Source of the DNA: an uncultured Nitrosomonadales bacterium
GTDB taxonomy: Bacteria > Pseudomonadota > Gammaproteobacteria > Burkholderiales > Gallionellaceae
Direction: 5' to 3'
Length of the DNA stretch: 9,868 nucleotides
Assembly (NCBI GenBank): GCA_903934275.1
Contig: CAIZNF010000186.1
Span: 1 to 9,868 of the forward strand
Below are positions 1 to 6,684 of the stretch, one piece after another. The first letter of the stretch is position 1, and each line of letters begins with the position of its first letter. The notes under the pieces are model-generated. The model worked only from the letters and a program-made list of their open reading frames with translations, ran no database searches and was not told the DNA's origin. Made by a program: the position numbers and the translations under genes.

Positions 1-634
1 AGGCCAACGCGCCGGAAGCGAAAATATCTGGCGGTAGCGGCGGCATTTCACCGGACAGGCCTGTGGAAGTAGCATTAACGACGGTACCGAATGACTGTCC
101 GTCCAGTTCTGCATAACCGCAAACTGCAATCTGTCCTCGTGCGGCGAAACCCGCGCCAAGTTGCTGTGCTTTGTTCGGGGAACGATTCACCACAGTTAAT
201 AGTGCTCCCGCATCCAGCAACGGCGATACTACGCCATAAGCCGCACCGCCCGCACCCATCAGTAACACACGCTTACCTTGCAACAAAATACGGAGATTGT
301 GTTCAATATCACGCACCAATCCTGCACCATCGGTGTTGTCGCCAAGAATCGTGTCACCGTCGAACTTGAGTGTGTTTACCGCTTGCGCCGCCTGTGCGCG
401 CTCGGTCAGTTTTGTCGCGATTTTAAATGCTTCGAACTTGAATGGCACGGTTACATTGCACCCCTTGTAACCATCCTTGCGCAACCGTTCGGCGGTCGCG
501 GCAAAGCCATCCATAGGCGCAAAAATGGCCTCGTAGCTAATGTCCTGCCCGGTCTGCTCGGCAAACATCGCGTGGATCAGAGGCGATTTGCTATGCGCGA
601 TGGGGTTGCCGATGACGGCGTATTTGTCGGTCAT
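1..634 (-). CDS. aroE: Shikimate dehydrogenase (NADP-dependent), C-terminus beyond window
   Basis: AroE reduces 3-dehydroshikimate to shikimate with NADPH in the cytoplasmic shikimate pathway leading to chorismate and aromatic amino acids. About 211 residues are visible of a family length near 270; the rest runs off the edge at position 1. The N-terminal shikimate-binding motif GNPIAHSKSP (residues 9-18) is intact. Catalytic Lys66 lies in NVTVPFK and catalytic Asp102 in DNTDGAG, at nearly the same numbers as in E. coli. The nucleotide fold has the glycine loop GAGGAAYG (127-134) and NRS (150-152), the NADP-phosphate site, followed by NATSTGLSG. The ATG is 16 bases after the stop of the TonB-like gene. 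No convincing Shine-Dalgarno precedes it, so translation is probably coupled to the upstream gene. It is the last visible gene of the RNB-TonB-aroE cluster. Identification is very secure. Confidence 0.96.
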   Translation of the reverse strand, partial: MTDKYAVIGNPIAHSKSPLIHAMFAEQTGQDISYEAIFAPMDGFAATAERLRKDGYKGCNVTVPFKFEAFKIATKLTERAQAAQAVNTLKFDGDTILGDNTDGAGLVRDIEHNLRILLQGKRVLLMGAGGAAYGVVSPLLDAGALLTVVNRSPNKAQQLGAGFAARGQIAVCGYAELDGQSFGTVVNATSTGLSGEMPPLPPDIFASGALA

Positions 635-655
635 AATAATCTGGTTTTCATTATT
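635..655 (-). other. Small inverted repeat spanning the TonB stop and abutting the aroE start
   Basis: AATAAT at 635-640 and ATTATT at 650-655 can pair around a 9-base loop. The structure includes the stop codon of the TonB-like gene (651-653) and ends at the aroE ATG. With no clear Shine-Dalgarno before aroE, a ribosome terminating upstream could open this weak AT hairpin and reinitiate. The pairing is seen in the sequence; the role is inference and the stem is weak. Confidence 0.25.
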
Positions 656-1520
656 CGCTTTCCAGTTTGTCCGACGAGGTAAACGTCCAGGTACGGACTA
701 TGGTCAGAATGTCGATATCCTTGGTAATGTCTGGTGGCAGTGGAGCGTAAGGGGCAGCCAATGTGACGATACGCATCGCCGCCGCATCAAGTATGCGATG
801 CCCGGAAGATTTGCTGATCTCCACATTTTCCACGCTGCCATCGGCGCGTATTGAAACGCTGAGTTTCAAGCTTCCATAAAGCTGATTTTGCCGCGCCTGA
901 GCGGGGTAATTCAGGTTGCCGATGCGCTCCACTTTGATGCGCCAGTCTTCGATGTACTGCGCAAAGCGGTATTCCTGCGTGCGTGCGCCAATGAATTTAC
1001 GCCGTGGCAACTTCTGGTACGCATCCATATTCTTATTGATTTGCGCTTCGAGGCGCAATATTTCCAATGATCTCTGCACGAGATCTTCACCGTTGCTGGC
1101 ATCGTTGCTTTCCTGTTTTTTAAGCTCCGGTTGCGTCAGTTTGTGATCGCTTTTAAGGCGTGTCATTGCCCGCTTGGATTCCTCTTCGAGCCGGGCAACA
1201 CGTCTGGTGGATTGTTCGAGGGTGAACTGTTTGTCGTCGCGTATGGTGGGGAGCGGGGTCTTGGCTTGCCGGTCTTCGGCAGTATTGCCGCCGCCATCCA
1301 GATTGGCTTGTGCCAATGCATCGGCTGTCGACGGCTGGGATTTAGATTTGCTATTGACCAGCACCACTTGTAGCGGCTGCATGAAGTCCGATGCCTTATG
1401 CGGTCCAGGCAATACCAGCGCGATACCAAACATGGCAAAAGCGTGCAACGCGACCGAAAAGGTCATCGACACAGTCAGAGTCGTCGCACCAAACAAACGC
1501 ACTTTTTGCATAGCTATCAA
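651..1520 (-). CDS. TonB-like energy transducer (TonB C-terminal domain protein)
   Basis: The predicted product has 289 residues. One hydrophobic segment (about residues 13-38) should anchor it in the inner membrane with the rest in the periplasm. A segment rich in Lys, Arg, Glu and Gln (about 100-170) follows, likely helical or coiled. A TonB C-terminal domain ends the protein (about 197-282), recognisable from the NYPAQAR motif, the GSLKLSVSIRADGSV strand, the SSGHRILDAAAMR helix and the final RTWTF strand. TonB-type proteins pass proton-motive force from ExbB/ExbD to outer-membrane receptors. The usual proline-rich spacer is not obvious and no exbB/exbD is nearby, so its partner is unknown. 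The start chosen is TTG at 1520: GGAGGAGG sits 7 bases upstream, and the TTG overlaps the RNB stop as TTGA. An ATG three codons later (1511) is the alternative but is too far from that Shine-Dalgarno. Confidence 0.85.
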   Translation of the reverse strand: MIAMQKVRLFGATTLTVSMTFSVALHAFAMFGIALVLPGPHKASDFMQPLQVVLVNSKSKSQPSTADALAQANLDGGGNTAEDRQAKTPLPTIRDDKQFTLEQSTRRVARLEEESKRAMTRLKSDHKLTQPELKKQESNDASNGEDLVQRSLEILRLEAQINKNMDAYQKLPRRKFIGARTQEYRFAQYIEDWRIKVERIGNLNYPAQARQNQLYGSLKLSVSIRADGSVENVEISKSSGHRILDAAAMRIVTLAAPYAPLPPDITKDIDILTIVRTWTFTSSDKLESE

Positions 1521-3610
1521 ACAGTCGCCTCCTCCACCTTCGCGACAAAGCGCGCCCGCACGTCCAGATCGAGCAGGTCAATCTCGCCGATAGCCAATTG
1601 CACGCGGGTATTGGCGGGCAACTCCGGCAGCGACGGCACTTTGAAGATCAGTGGAATGTCGGTGAGTTTCACCAGATTATCGCGTAGCACGATGGCAGGA
1701 ACAACAAGTTCGCGCAGCGATGCGTTTGCCCCCAGCCCTCTATCCATCTTTCCCCCAGAGGGGGAAAGGGCAATCGACCCCTCCCCCTCTGGGGGAGGGA
1801 TTGGGCGGGGGTTGCCCACCGGGGGAGGGTTGGGGCTGCACTCCGTGAAAGGGTTGAGGAGAGGGGTGCTGTCGGCCAGCTTGGCCTGCTCCTGTTGCAA
1901 CCAGCGCAAACACCAGTAGCGTTCCATATCCTTTTGGAAGTCGTTATAGATGGTGTACATGGTATCGAAATCGCGCATCGCGGCGTACAGTGCGGTGTCA
2001 TTTTTTTCATAAGCCGGTTCCCCACCGCGCAACATCGCGATAATCTGGCGCTGGTTCACCATGTCCACGTAACGGCGCAGCGGCGAACTCGACCACATAT
2101 ATTGCGCCACACCCAAGCCCTGATGCGGCGCGGCTACCGTGCTCATCTTTACCTTGCCGTTTTGTTGAGTGCGATAAATTCCGGTGAAGCCGTGCTCGGC
2201 AAGATGCTTGCCCCATTCGCTGTTCACCAAAATCATCAGCTCGGAAACCACTTTGTCGATTGGCGAGCCGCGTCGGCGGTTGGTAATACTGACGCGGTCA
2301 TTTACGTGAAACTCGCGCAGCGATTCGTTCGGGTGTCCGACCATAAGCTCTTCGGATTCGATATGAAAGTTGTAATCCACCTGCTGCGTGGCATTATCGG
2401 ATGGCTTGCCGCGTGCCGCTTCGAGTTTTTGCGCCAGGTTCCACAGCAAGGTCAGTTCGCTGGCATAGGGATAATCGAGTTTGCCCGCCGCCAGGGTTTC
2501 TTCGTTGAACAGCGGTTCCAGCGTATCATGGCGCAGGTTCGCCGCAATGTGGATGCGCTCCACGCGGCTCTCGTGGCCGAGGATTTCCATTGTTGCGCCA
2601 TCATCTCCCAGCCCAACCTCGTTATACATCGACAGCGCGGGGCTGATGCGCTCCGCGCACAGTGTAAAGGCCTGCACCACGCTATCCGGCAGCATGGTAA
2701 TTTTTTGGCCGGGCATGTACACCGTGGATAACCGTGTTGCGGCAATCTTGTCGCCCACCGAATCGCGCGGCATACCCAGCGTGGGCGCGGCAATATGCAC
2801 ACCAATACGCCAGTTTCCGTTGTCCAGTTTTTCTACCGAAAACGCATCGTCGATTTCCGTGGTGGCGGCATCGTCAATGCTGAATGCATTTGCGCTGGCC
2901 AGCGGCAATTCGTCCCATGAGTTCAACTCAACAGGCGGGAAACCAACACCTTTTGGGAAATGCTCAAACATAAATTTTTGCAAATGGTAATCATGCGTAG
3001 AGGGCAATGCGCCGCAGCGATACAGCAGATGCGCGCTGGATAGATGAGTCGCGGCGCAGGCAGCTTCCAGAGCCTTTGTTTCGATGGTGTTGCGATCCGG
3101 TTTATAAAGTAGATGACCCAGATGTTCGGTGAATTCTCCGGGCAACTCGAAGCGGCTTAGTTGTTCTGTGTAGCGCGCCTGCAACGCCATTTGCTGGCGC
3201 TTGCGCTCAGCCCCGGCCAGCGCCGCTTTGAGCACATCAGGCGGAGCGGCACGATAACGCCCCTTGCCTTTTTTGTGAAAATAAATCGGTGCGCCATGCA
3301 GGCGTATCAATGCGGCAGTCGCTTCCAATGGGTTGGGGGGATGGCCGAAATATTCGGCGGCAATTTGCTCGAAACCAAACTCGTCGGGTGGGCAGCATTC
3401 CCACAGAAAATCCACCTCAATGCCATCGGCAATAGGTTCCGCCTGCACCATAAATTCATCCAAGGCAGGCTGGTTAAAACGCAACATCACGTTGGTAGCC
3501 TTAATCTTGCTGCGCTTGCCGGACGAACTTTCAATCTGGAGCGAGGTGGTGTTGTCGGTCATGATGCTGCCGACCTTGAAACTACCGTCTTCTTCGTAAA
3601 GGATATTCAT
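1517..3610 (-). CDS. RNase II/R-family exoribonuclease (RNB domain) with an in-frame insertion
   Basis: This is a 697-residue RNB-domain protein, expected to be a cytoplasmic, processive 3'-to-5' single-strand RNA exonuclease. The metal-site motif SIDDAATTEIDDAF (244-257) matches the family spacing D-x5-D-x-D-D: Asp246, Asp254 and Asp255 are present, but the second position is Glu252 rather than Asp. SSPLRRYVDM (508-517) is the conserved arginine motif near the catalytic site. The last part (about 632-697) resembles a divergent C-terminal RNA-binding domain. Residues about 585-629 are Pro/Gly-rich and come from a palindromic DNA repeat; without them the protein would be about 652 residues. 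The ATG at 3610 gives the N-terminus MNILYEEDGSFKVG. It has no Shine-Dalgarno but sits about 22 bases below a likely transcription start. It is the first gene of the cluster. Whether it acts like RNase II or RNase R cannot be told. Confidence 0.92.
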   Translation of the reverse strand: MNILYEEDGSFKVGSIMTDNTTSLQIESSSGKRSKIKATNVMLRFNQPALDEFMVQAEPIADGIEVDFLWECCPPDEFGFEQIAAEYFGHPPNPLEATAALIRLHGAPIYFHKKGKGRYRAAPPDVLKAALAGAERKRQQMALQARYTEQLSRFELPGEFTEHLGHLLYKPDRNTIETKALEAACAATHLSSAHLLYRCGALPSTHDYHLQKFMFEHFPKGVGFPPVELNSWDELPLASANAFSIDDAATTEIDDAFSVEKLDNGNWRIGVHIAAPTLGMPRDSVGDKIAATRLSTVYMPGQKITMLPDSVVQAFTLCAERISPALSMYNEVGLGDDGATMEILGHESRVERIHIAANLRHDTLEPLFNEETLAAGKLDYPYASELTLLWNLAQKLEAARGKPSDNATQQVDYNFHIESEELMVGHPNESLREFHVNDRVSITNRRRGSPIDKVVSELMILVNSEWGKHLAEHGFTGIYRTQQNGKVKMSTVAAPHQGLGVAQYMWSSSPLRRYVDMVNQRQIIAMLRGGEPAYEKNDTALYAAMRDFDTMYTIYNDFQKDMERYWCLRWLQQEQAKLADSTPLLNPFTECSPNPPPVGNPRPIPPPEGEGSIALSPSGGKMDRGLGANASLRELVVPAIVLRDNLVKLTDIPLIFKVPSLPELPANTRVQLAIGEIDLLDLDVRARFVAKVEEATV
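1528..1535 (-). promoter_or_regulatory. Shine-Dalgarno for the TonB-like gene, inside the RNB coding region
   Basis: GGAGGAGG lies in the last codons of the RNB gene. Its distance to the TTG at 1520 is 7 bases, which is ideal, against 16 bases to the next in-frame ATG at 1511. This decides for the TTG start and a stop/start overlap typical of translational coupling. Confidence 0.6.
1730..1835. repeat. GC-rich palindromic repeat element (MITE/REP-like) inside the RNB gene
   Basis: The ends are imperfect inverted repeats, CCCCAGCCCTC (1730-1740) and GAGGGTTGGGG (1825-1835), matching at 10 of 11 positions. Inside are two hairpins: 1748-1768 (9-bp stem, 3-base loop AGA) and 1779-1799 (9-bp stem, loop TCT). 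The two hairpin cores are inverted copies of each other (CCCCCAGAGGGGG and CCCCCTCTGGGGG). The element is read through in frame by the RNB gene and encodes a Pro/Gly/Ser-rich stretch that does not look like RNB protein. No transposase is encoded, so movement would need help in trans. The repeat structure is seen directly. That it is dispersed in the genome is inference. Confidence 0.75.
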
Positions 3611-3638
3611 GGAGGTGCAGCGAGAAAATTTGCAGCAG

Positions 3639-3647
3639 ATTATAACA
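3639..3647 (-). promoter_or_regulatory. Extended -10 promoter for the RNB-TonB-aroE cluster
   Basis: On the minus strand the sequence reads TGTTATAAT, a perfect TGn extended -10 with consensus TATAAT (3644-3639). No good -35 hexamer lies 16-18 bases upstream, which is usual for extended -10 promoters. The expected start is about 7 bases downstream, near 3632, giving a leader of roughly 22 bases before the ATG at 3610. The promoter lies just below the cytochrome c terminator, so the RNB cluster appears to be a separate transcription unit. Confidence 0.6.
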
Positions 3648-3717
3648 GTTCGTGTATTGCCGAGACTGCTGGGCTGAGCGAAGATTCATTTTTGATTTGG
3701 AAAAAAATCGCCCTACG

Positions 3718-3745
3718 AAAAAAGCCGACTCGCGTCGGCTTTTTT
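3718..3745. terminator. Bidirectional rho-independent terminator below cytochrome c
   Basis: AAAAAAGCCGAC (3718-3729) pairs perfectly with GTCGGCTTTTTT (3734-3745) around the loop TCGC. A GCCGAC core with flanking A and T runs gives a U-tract in either direction. On the minus strand it starts 18 bases after the cytochrome c stop and should end that transcript before the RNB promoter. Confidence 0.88.
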
Positions 3746-3762
3746 GTGCGAACAGTGCAACC

Positions 3763-4083
3763 TTACTTTTGGCTCAAAATCCACGTTACCATAGTCTTGA
3801 TGTCGCCATCGCTGACCGATTTTGCAGTGGCCGGCATAGGCATAGTGCCAAAAGAATCTTTCCCGCCGCTACGTACCTTGGCTTCCAGCTTGGCTTGAGC
3901 ACCTTTGTCGCCCTTATACTTGGCGGCAATATCCGCCAACGAAGGTCCTACTGTTTTTTTTGCGGCCGCATGACATGCGGCACAGTTGTTTTTCTTGAAT
4001 AAGCCTTCGCCTTCATCTGCGGCAAAAGCAGCAGATGAAACAGACAGTGCTGCGGTCATGGCAATAAGATAGTGCATTTTCAT
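3763..4083 (-). CDS. Small periplasmic class I cytochrome c (c551/c552 type)
   Basis: The 106-residue precursor starts MKMHYLIAM and has a Sec signal peptide with a likely cut after AFA (residues 19-21), leaving a mature protein of about 85 residues. CAACH (34-38) is the haem c attachment site with His38 as one axial ligand. MPMP near residue 83 supplies the likely Met ligand, aligning with the PMP motif of Pseudomonas c551, and the protein ends in the same WxLSQK pattern. It should be a soluble one-haem electron carrier between respiratory complexes. The start is set by AAGGAG (4090-4095) six bases before the ATG at 4083; an ATG 11 codons upstream has no such site and would spoil the signal peptide. 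The gene stands alone, with its own terminator. Confidence 0.93.
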   Translation of the reverse strand: MKMHYLIAMTAALSVSSAAFAADEGEGLFKKNNCAACHAAAKKTVGPSLADIAAKYKGDKGAQAKLEAKVRSGGKDSFGTMPMPATAKSVSDGDIKTMVTWILSQK

Positions 4084-4290
4084 AATGATCTCCTTGGAAA
4101 AATATCGATGCGGCAACTCCGCACGTTGCGATAATACATCAAATCAACGTAAGCTAAACCGTCGGGAACAGCCCGGTAAGTTGACATACTTTGCAAGCAT
4201 TAGTTCCTGAAAGAAGCCACTAACGGGCATGGTACCAAAACACCCCGAACAATAAAACAGTTGCACGCCCTGTAGATACCGTCTTTAACG
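4084..4290. other. Gap between cytochrome c and the IS110 transposase: cytochrome leader and IS end
   Basis: No gene is seen here. Just above the cytochrome c Shine-Dalgarno is a 5-bp hairpin, TGCGG/CCGCA (4109-4113/4119-4123). A possible minus-strand -10, TATTAT (4136-4131), has no good -35, so the cytochrome promoter is only tentative. The rest must contain the transposase-distal end of the IS, but IS110 elements lack clear terminal inverted repeats and I cannot place it. Confidence 0.4.
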
Positions 4291-5276
4291 TCAAGCATTT
4301 TTTGCGTAATCGTGTTGGTATGCCTGCTGAGTTTTGATTACGCCGAAGCATAGATGGACCAATTTTCGCATGGCGGCGCCGAGTGCAGACATTTTAGTTT
4401 TACCACGCCAATTAAGCGGTCATAGACTCCCTTGACGTGGGGGTTGCAGCGCTTTGCGACGACTGCGGCCATGTATAGCACGGCACGTATTCTAGCGGGC
4501 TCCGTTTTGGATAGCCTTGCGCGACCGCGTACAGAACTACCTGACTGTCGTTCCACTGGCACCACTCCAAGATACGCCGCCAGATGTTCGGCTGACTCGA
4601 AATGATGACTGCTCAACACCGAAAGCATATTGCCTCCGACCTGCGGGCCAACGCCAGGGATGCTCTGGAGTAAATCCACATCTCTATTCAGATCGGGATG
4701 TTTGTTGATGTGGTCGTCAATGTTCCGTTGCAATGTGGCCAATTGTTTGACCAGAAATTCGATGCTGTCTTCAAGTGACTTTAAAATCAGCTCGGGAGTG
4801 TCGGTCGCATCGGCCTTCTCCTGGCGGTTGCGCTCGCGCTGAATATCTTGGGCAATGGCCTCCCGACGCGCCAAGAGCACTTGCAGAGTCCGTGCTTCCG
4901 GGGAGGGTGCCATCCAAGCTTTGGGCTTGAGTAATGCGCCGTAACGCGCCAGCACAAAGCTGTCCACGCCATCTGTCTTGGTGCGCACCGCCAGCCCACG
5001 ACCGAAGTCTTTGATCTGCGCCGGGTTGATGATGGATACCATCACACCCGCATCCGACAGTGCCATGGCAGCTTGTTCGTGATAGACACCAGTGGCTTCC
5101 ATGACAACGTGCAATTCTTTGGGTGAAACGTTTTGTTTGACAGTCCAGGCCAGTAAATCAGAAATGCCAGACTTGGTGTTATTGATTACTTTGGCCTTCC
5201 GCTTGCCACTGACTTCATCCAGCAACAAGCAACAATCCAATTTGGCTTTCGCCACATCCATGCCGAGGTAGAACAT
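4291..5276 (-). pseudogene. IS110-family transposase, frameshifted near the C-terminus
   Basis: The open frame runs from ATG 5276 to a stop at 4338 (312 residues). The N-terminal DEDD (RuvC-like) domain has Asp7 in GMDVAK, Glu60 in MEATG, and Asp102 and Asp105 in TDGVDS. A helical middle follows. The C-terminal Tnp_20 domain shows SIPGVGP (205-211) and the serine motif RQSGSSVRGRARLSK (243-257). After NPHVKGVYDRLIG (278-290) the frame turns into an unrelated tail. One frame over, the family's usual ending continues as SALGAAMRKLVHLCFGVIK and then YQHDYAKNA, stopping at 4291. One lost base near 4400-4407 explains this; the restored protein would be about 328 residues. AGGAGG (5282-5287) lies five bases before the ATG. 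The catalytic residues precede the break, so some activity cannot be excluded. Confidence 0.9.
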
Positions 5277-5383
5277 GATGACCTCCTGTTATAATCAACC
5301 ATCACTGCCAACTTCGCCCACTAGCCTTGTTCATGCAGGGTTTGCCCCTTGGATACCGTTCAGTGTCTTTGCTGGCGATAGGT

Positions 5384-5546
5384 GAAGCAGAGGGCTTGAT
5401 CTACTTAACAAGGTCGAGCCTTAAGGAGCGCTGCAAGCGTCCTCTGCTTCGTGTGGTAGTAGCTAACCACCACGGAAAGAACGATACAAGGAGCGGTCTC
5501 CAGGCCGCGATGAGTTGTCGGAGAATCGCGGAACGGATGCCGCTCC
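5384..5546 (-). ncRNA. Candidate IS110 bridge (guide) RNA in the transposase leader
   Basis: Three stem-loops lie in a row, read here on the minus strand. The first has a 7-bp stem (5540-5546 with 5490-5496), a symmetric 8x8 internal loop (CATCCGTT against CCTGGAGA), then a perfect 7-bp stem (5525-5531 with 5505-5511) and a 13-base apical loop. The second is a short hairpin (5470-5453). The third has a perfect 10-bp stem (5441-5450 with 5384-5393), a 2-base bulge, a 5-bp stem and an inner loop with a further small hairpin. IS110-group elements are known to transcribe a guide RNA of about 150-200 nt from this position, whose internal loops pair with target and donor DNA. The folding is visible in the sequence; the function is inference by position and shape. 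Confidence 0.6.
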
Positions 5547-5580
5547 CACGGTGACTTTTTTCAAAGTTAATTTATGTTGC

Positions 5581-5618
5581 TTCACATTAACGGAATCGCT
5601 ACGCGAGTTTCACATTAA
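5581..5618. repeat. 10-bp direct repeat at the lipA 3' end and IS110 boundary
   Basis: TTCACATTAA occurs at 5581-5590 and again at 5609-5618, 28 bases apart in start position. The second copy contains the lipA stop codon (5615-5617). The pair lies where the left IS110 end is expected. IS110 elements are not known to duplicate their target, so this is not a standard target-site duplication. Confidence 0.45.
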
Positions 5619-6556
5619 ATTGCGCCCGCCTGATACGCCTGCTCATCGGCAAAATAACTGCTGCGCACCATTGGCCCGCAGGCAGCATGAGCAAATCCTA
5701 TTTCTTTTGCGGCTTGTTCGAGCATGGCAAATATTTCCAGAGGCGCATAGCGCAGCACCGGCAGATGCCCGTCTGATGGCTGCAGATACTGGCCGATAGT
5801 GAGCATATCCACATCATGCGCGCGCAGATCGCGCATCACTTGCAGCACCTCCTCATTTGTTTCGCCCAAACCAAGCATCAAACCGGATTTTGTTGCAACG
5901 CGCGGAAAACGCGCCTTAAAATCCTTGAGCAGTTTCAGCGAGTGAGTATATTCCGCACCCGGACGCGTCAGGCTGTAAAGGCGCGGCACAGTTTCCAGAT
6001 TGTGGTTCAACACGTCGGGCAAACTATTCGAAAGCGCATCCAGTGCGGCCTCCAGTCGCCCGCGAAAATCCGGAACCAGGATTTCCAGGCGTGTTGCGGG
6101 AGAACCGGCGCGGATCGCCGCCAGACATTCTGCAAAATGCTGTGCACCGCCGTCGCGCAAATCATCCCGATCCACGCTGGTGATGACCGCATACTTGAGC
6201 TTGAGCAGGCCGATGGAGCGTGCCAAGTTTCCCGGCTCATTTACGTCAGGTGGCTGCGGCTTGCCGTGCGCCACATCGCAGAACGGACAGCGGCGCGTAC
6301 ATATATCGCCGAGAATCATAAAGGTCGCCGTGCCCTTGCCGAAACATTCGCCGATGTTCGGGCAGGAAGCTTTCTCGCATACCGTGTGCAACCGGTTCTC
6401 GCGCAGCACACGCTTCACCTCGTTGTATCCCGCACCGCTGCCGGGCTTCACGCGTATCCATTCAGGCTTGCGCAGCCGCTGTTGCAACGGCACGATCTTG
6501 ACCGGATTACGTGCTGTTTTTTCCACACCGGTTTGTTTGTATTCAGTGTTGCTCAT
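5615..6556 (-). CDS. lipA: Lipoyl synthase (radical SAM)
   Basis: LipA inserts two sulfurs into octanoyl groups bound to lipoyl domains of 2-oxoacid dehydrogenases and the glycine cleavage H protein. From ATG 6556 the product has 313 residues, close to E. coli LipA (321). The auxiliary [4Fe-4S] cluster motif [12 protein letters not shown] (Cys60, Cys65, Cys71) precedes the radical-SAM motif CTRRCPFC (Cys86, Cys90, Cys93). The C-terminal RSSY motif, whose serine binds the auxiliary cluster in this family, is at 298-301. The C-terminus is of normal length, so the nearby IS110 has not cut it. An in-frame ATG at 6637 would add 27 residues. I prefer 6556 because MSNTEYKQ resembles the usual short N-terminus, but neither start has a strong Shine-Dalgarno. 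lipB, often adjacent, is not here. Confidence 0.95.
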   Translation of the reverse strand: MSNTEYKQTGVEKTARNPVKIVPLQQRLRKPEWIRVKPGSGAGYNEVKRVLRENRLHTVCEKASCPNIGECFGKGTATFMILGDICTRRCPFCDVAHGKPQPPDVNEPGNLARSIGLLKLKYAVITSVDRDDLRDGGAQHFAECLAAIRAGSPATRLEILVPDFRGRLEAALDALSNSLPDVLNHNLETVPRLYSLTRPGAEYTHSLKLLKDFKARFPRVATKSGLMLGLGETNEEVLQVMRDLRAHDVDMLTIGQYLQPSDGHLPVLRYAPLEIFAMLEQAAKEIGFAHAACGPMVRSSYFADEQAYQAGAI

Positions 6557-6625
6557 TGCCAGGGATTGCCTTTTGATTATGGGAACCTCTATAAATCCAA
6601 ACCCCGTCGCGATACTGCGTTGCTC

Positions 6626-6684
6626 GATAAATTTCATCGCTTACATATCAAATAGATGCGGCGCGCTAAAATTTATCTCGCGCC
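6626..6684 (-). promoter_or_regulatory. AsmA-lipA intergenic inverted repeats
   Basis: Two pairings overlap in the gap between the AsmA-family gene and lipA. GATAAATTT (6626-6634) is the inverse of AAATTTATC (6669-6677), and GGCGCG (6660-6665) pairs with CGCGCC (6679-6684). Neither is followed by a T-run on the minus strand, so this is not a standard terminator. It could be an mRNA structure or operator ahead of lipA. No clear promoter hexamers were seen. Confidence 0.3.

Larger units (their letters stand above)
4291..5550 (-). mobile_element. IS110-family insertion sequence (ends not determined)
   Basis: The element contains the frameshifted transposase and, upstream of it, a structured noncoding leader. 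The noncoding part lies on the 5' side of the transposase, as in the IS110 group rather than the IS1111 group. IS110 elements make no target duplication and lack clear terminal inverted repeats, so the coordinates given are the minimum that surely belongs. True ends should lie within about 4090-4290 and 5547-5615. The insertion sits between lipA and cytochrome c and damages neither. Confidence 0.8.

Noticed and set aside
1748..1799. GC hairpins in the RNB gene as a transcription terminator
   Set aside because: No T-run follows on either strand, and the frame continues through; a mobile palindromic repeat explains them better.
1895..2731. Plus-strand open frame of 278 codons opposite the RNB gene
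   Set aside because: It lies entirely within the strongly supported RNB gene on the other strand and has no recognisable domain; GC-rich antisense frames of this length are common.
4131..4155. Possible FNR site (TTGAT half-sites) upstream of cytochrome c
   Set aside because: The half-sites are in direct rather than inverted orientation with wrong spacing.
5290..5295. Plus-strand TATAAT next to the transposase start
   Set aside because: No -35 at proper distance and no plus-strand gene follows; it is next to the transposase ribosome site.
5327..5554. Plus-strand open frame of 75 codons in the IS110 leader
   Set aside because: Short, no family resemblance, and the interval is better explained by the structured RNA on the other strand.
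4221..5593. TAACGG at 4221-4226 and 5588-5593 as possible IS110 flanks
   Set aside because: A shared 6-mer between two regions of several hundred bases is expected by chance, and IS110 does not create target duplications.
5532..5594. Bases AACGGA in the internal loop (5532-5537) also found at 5589-5594, as a guide-to-target match
   Set aside because: Six bases are too few to claim without the mapped IS ends; kept only as something to test.
5816..6655. Plus-strand open frame of 279 codons opposite lipA
   Set aside because: It is antisense to lipA, which carries all its cysteine motifs, and its translation resembles no known protein.
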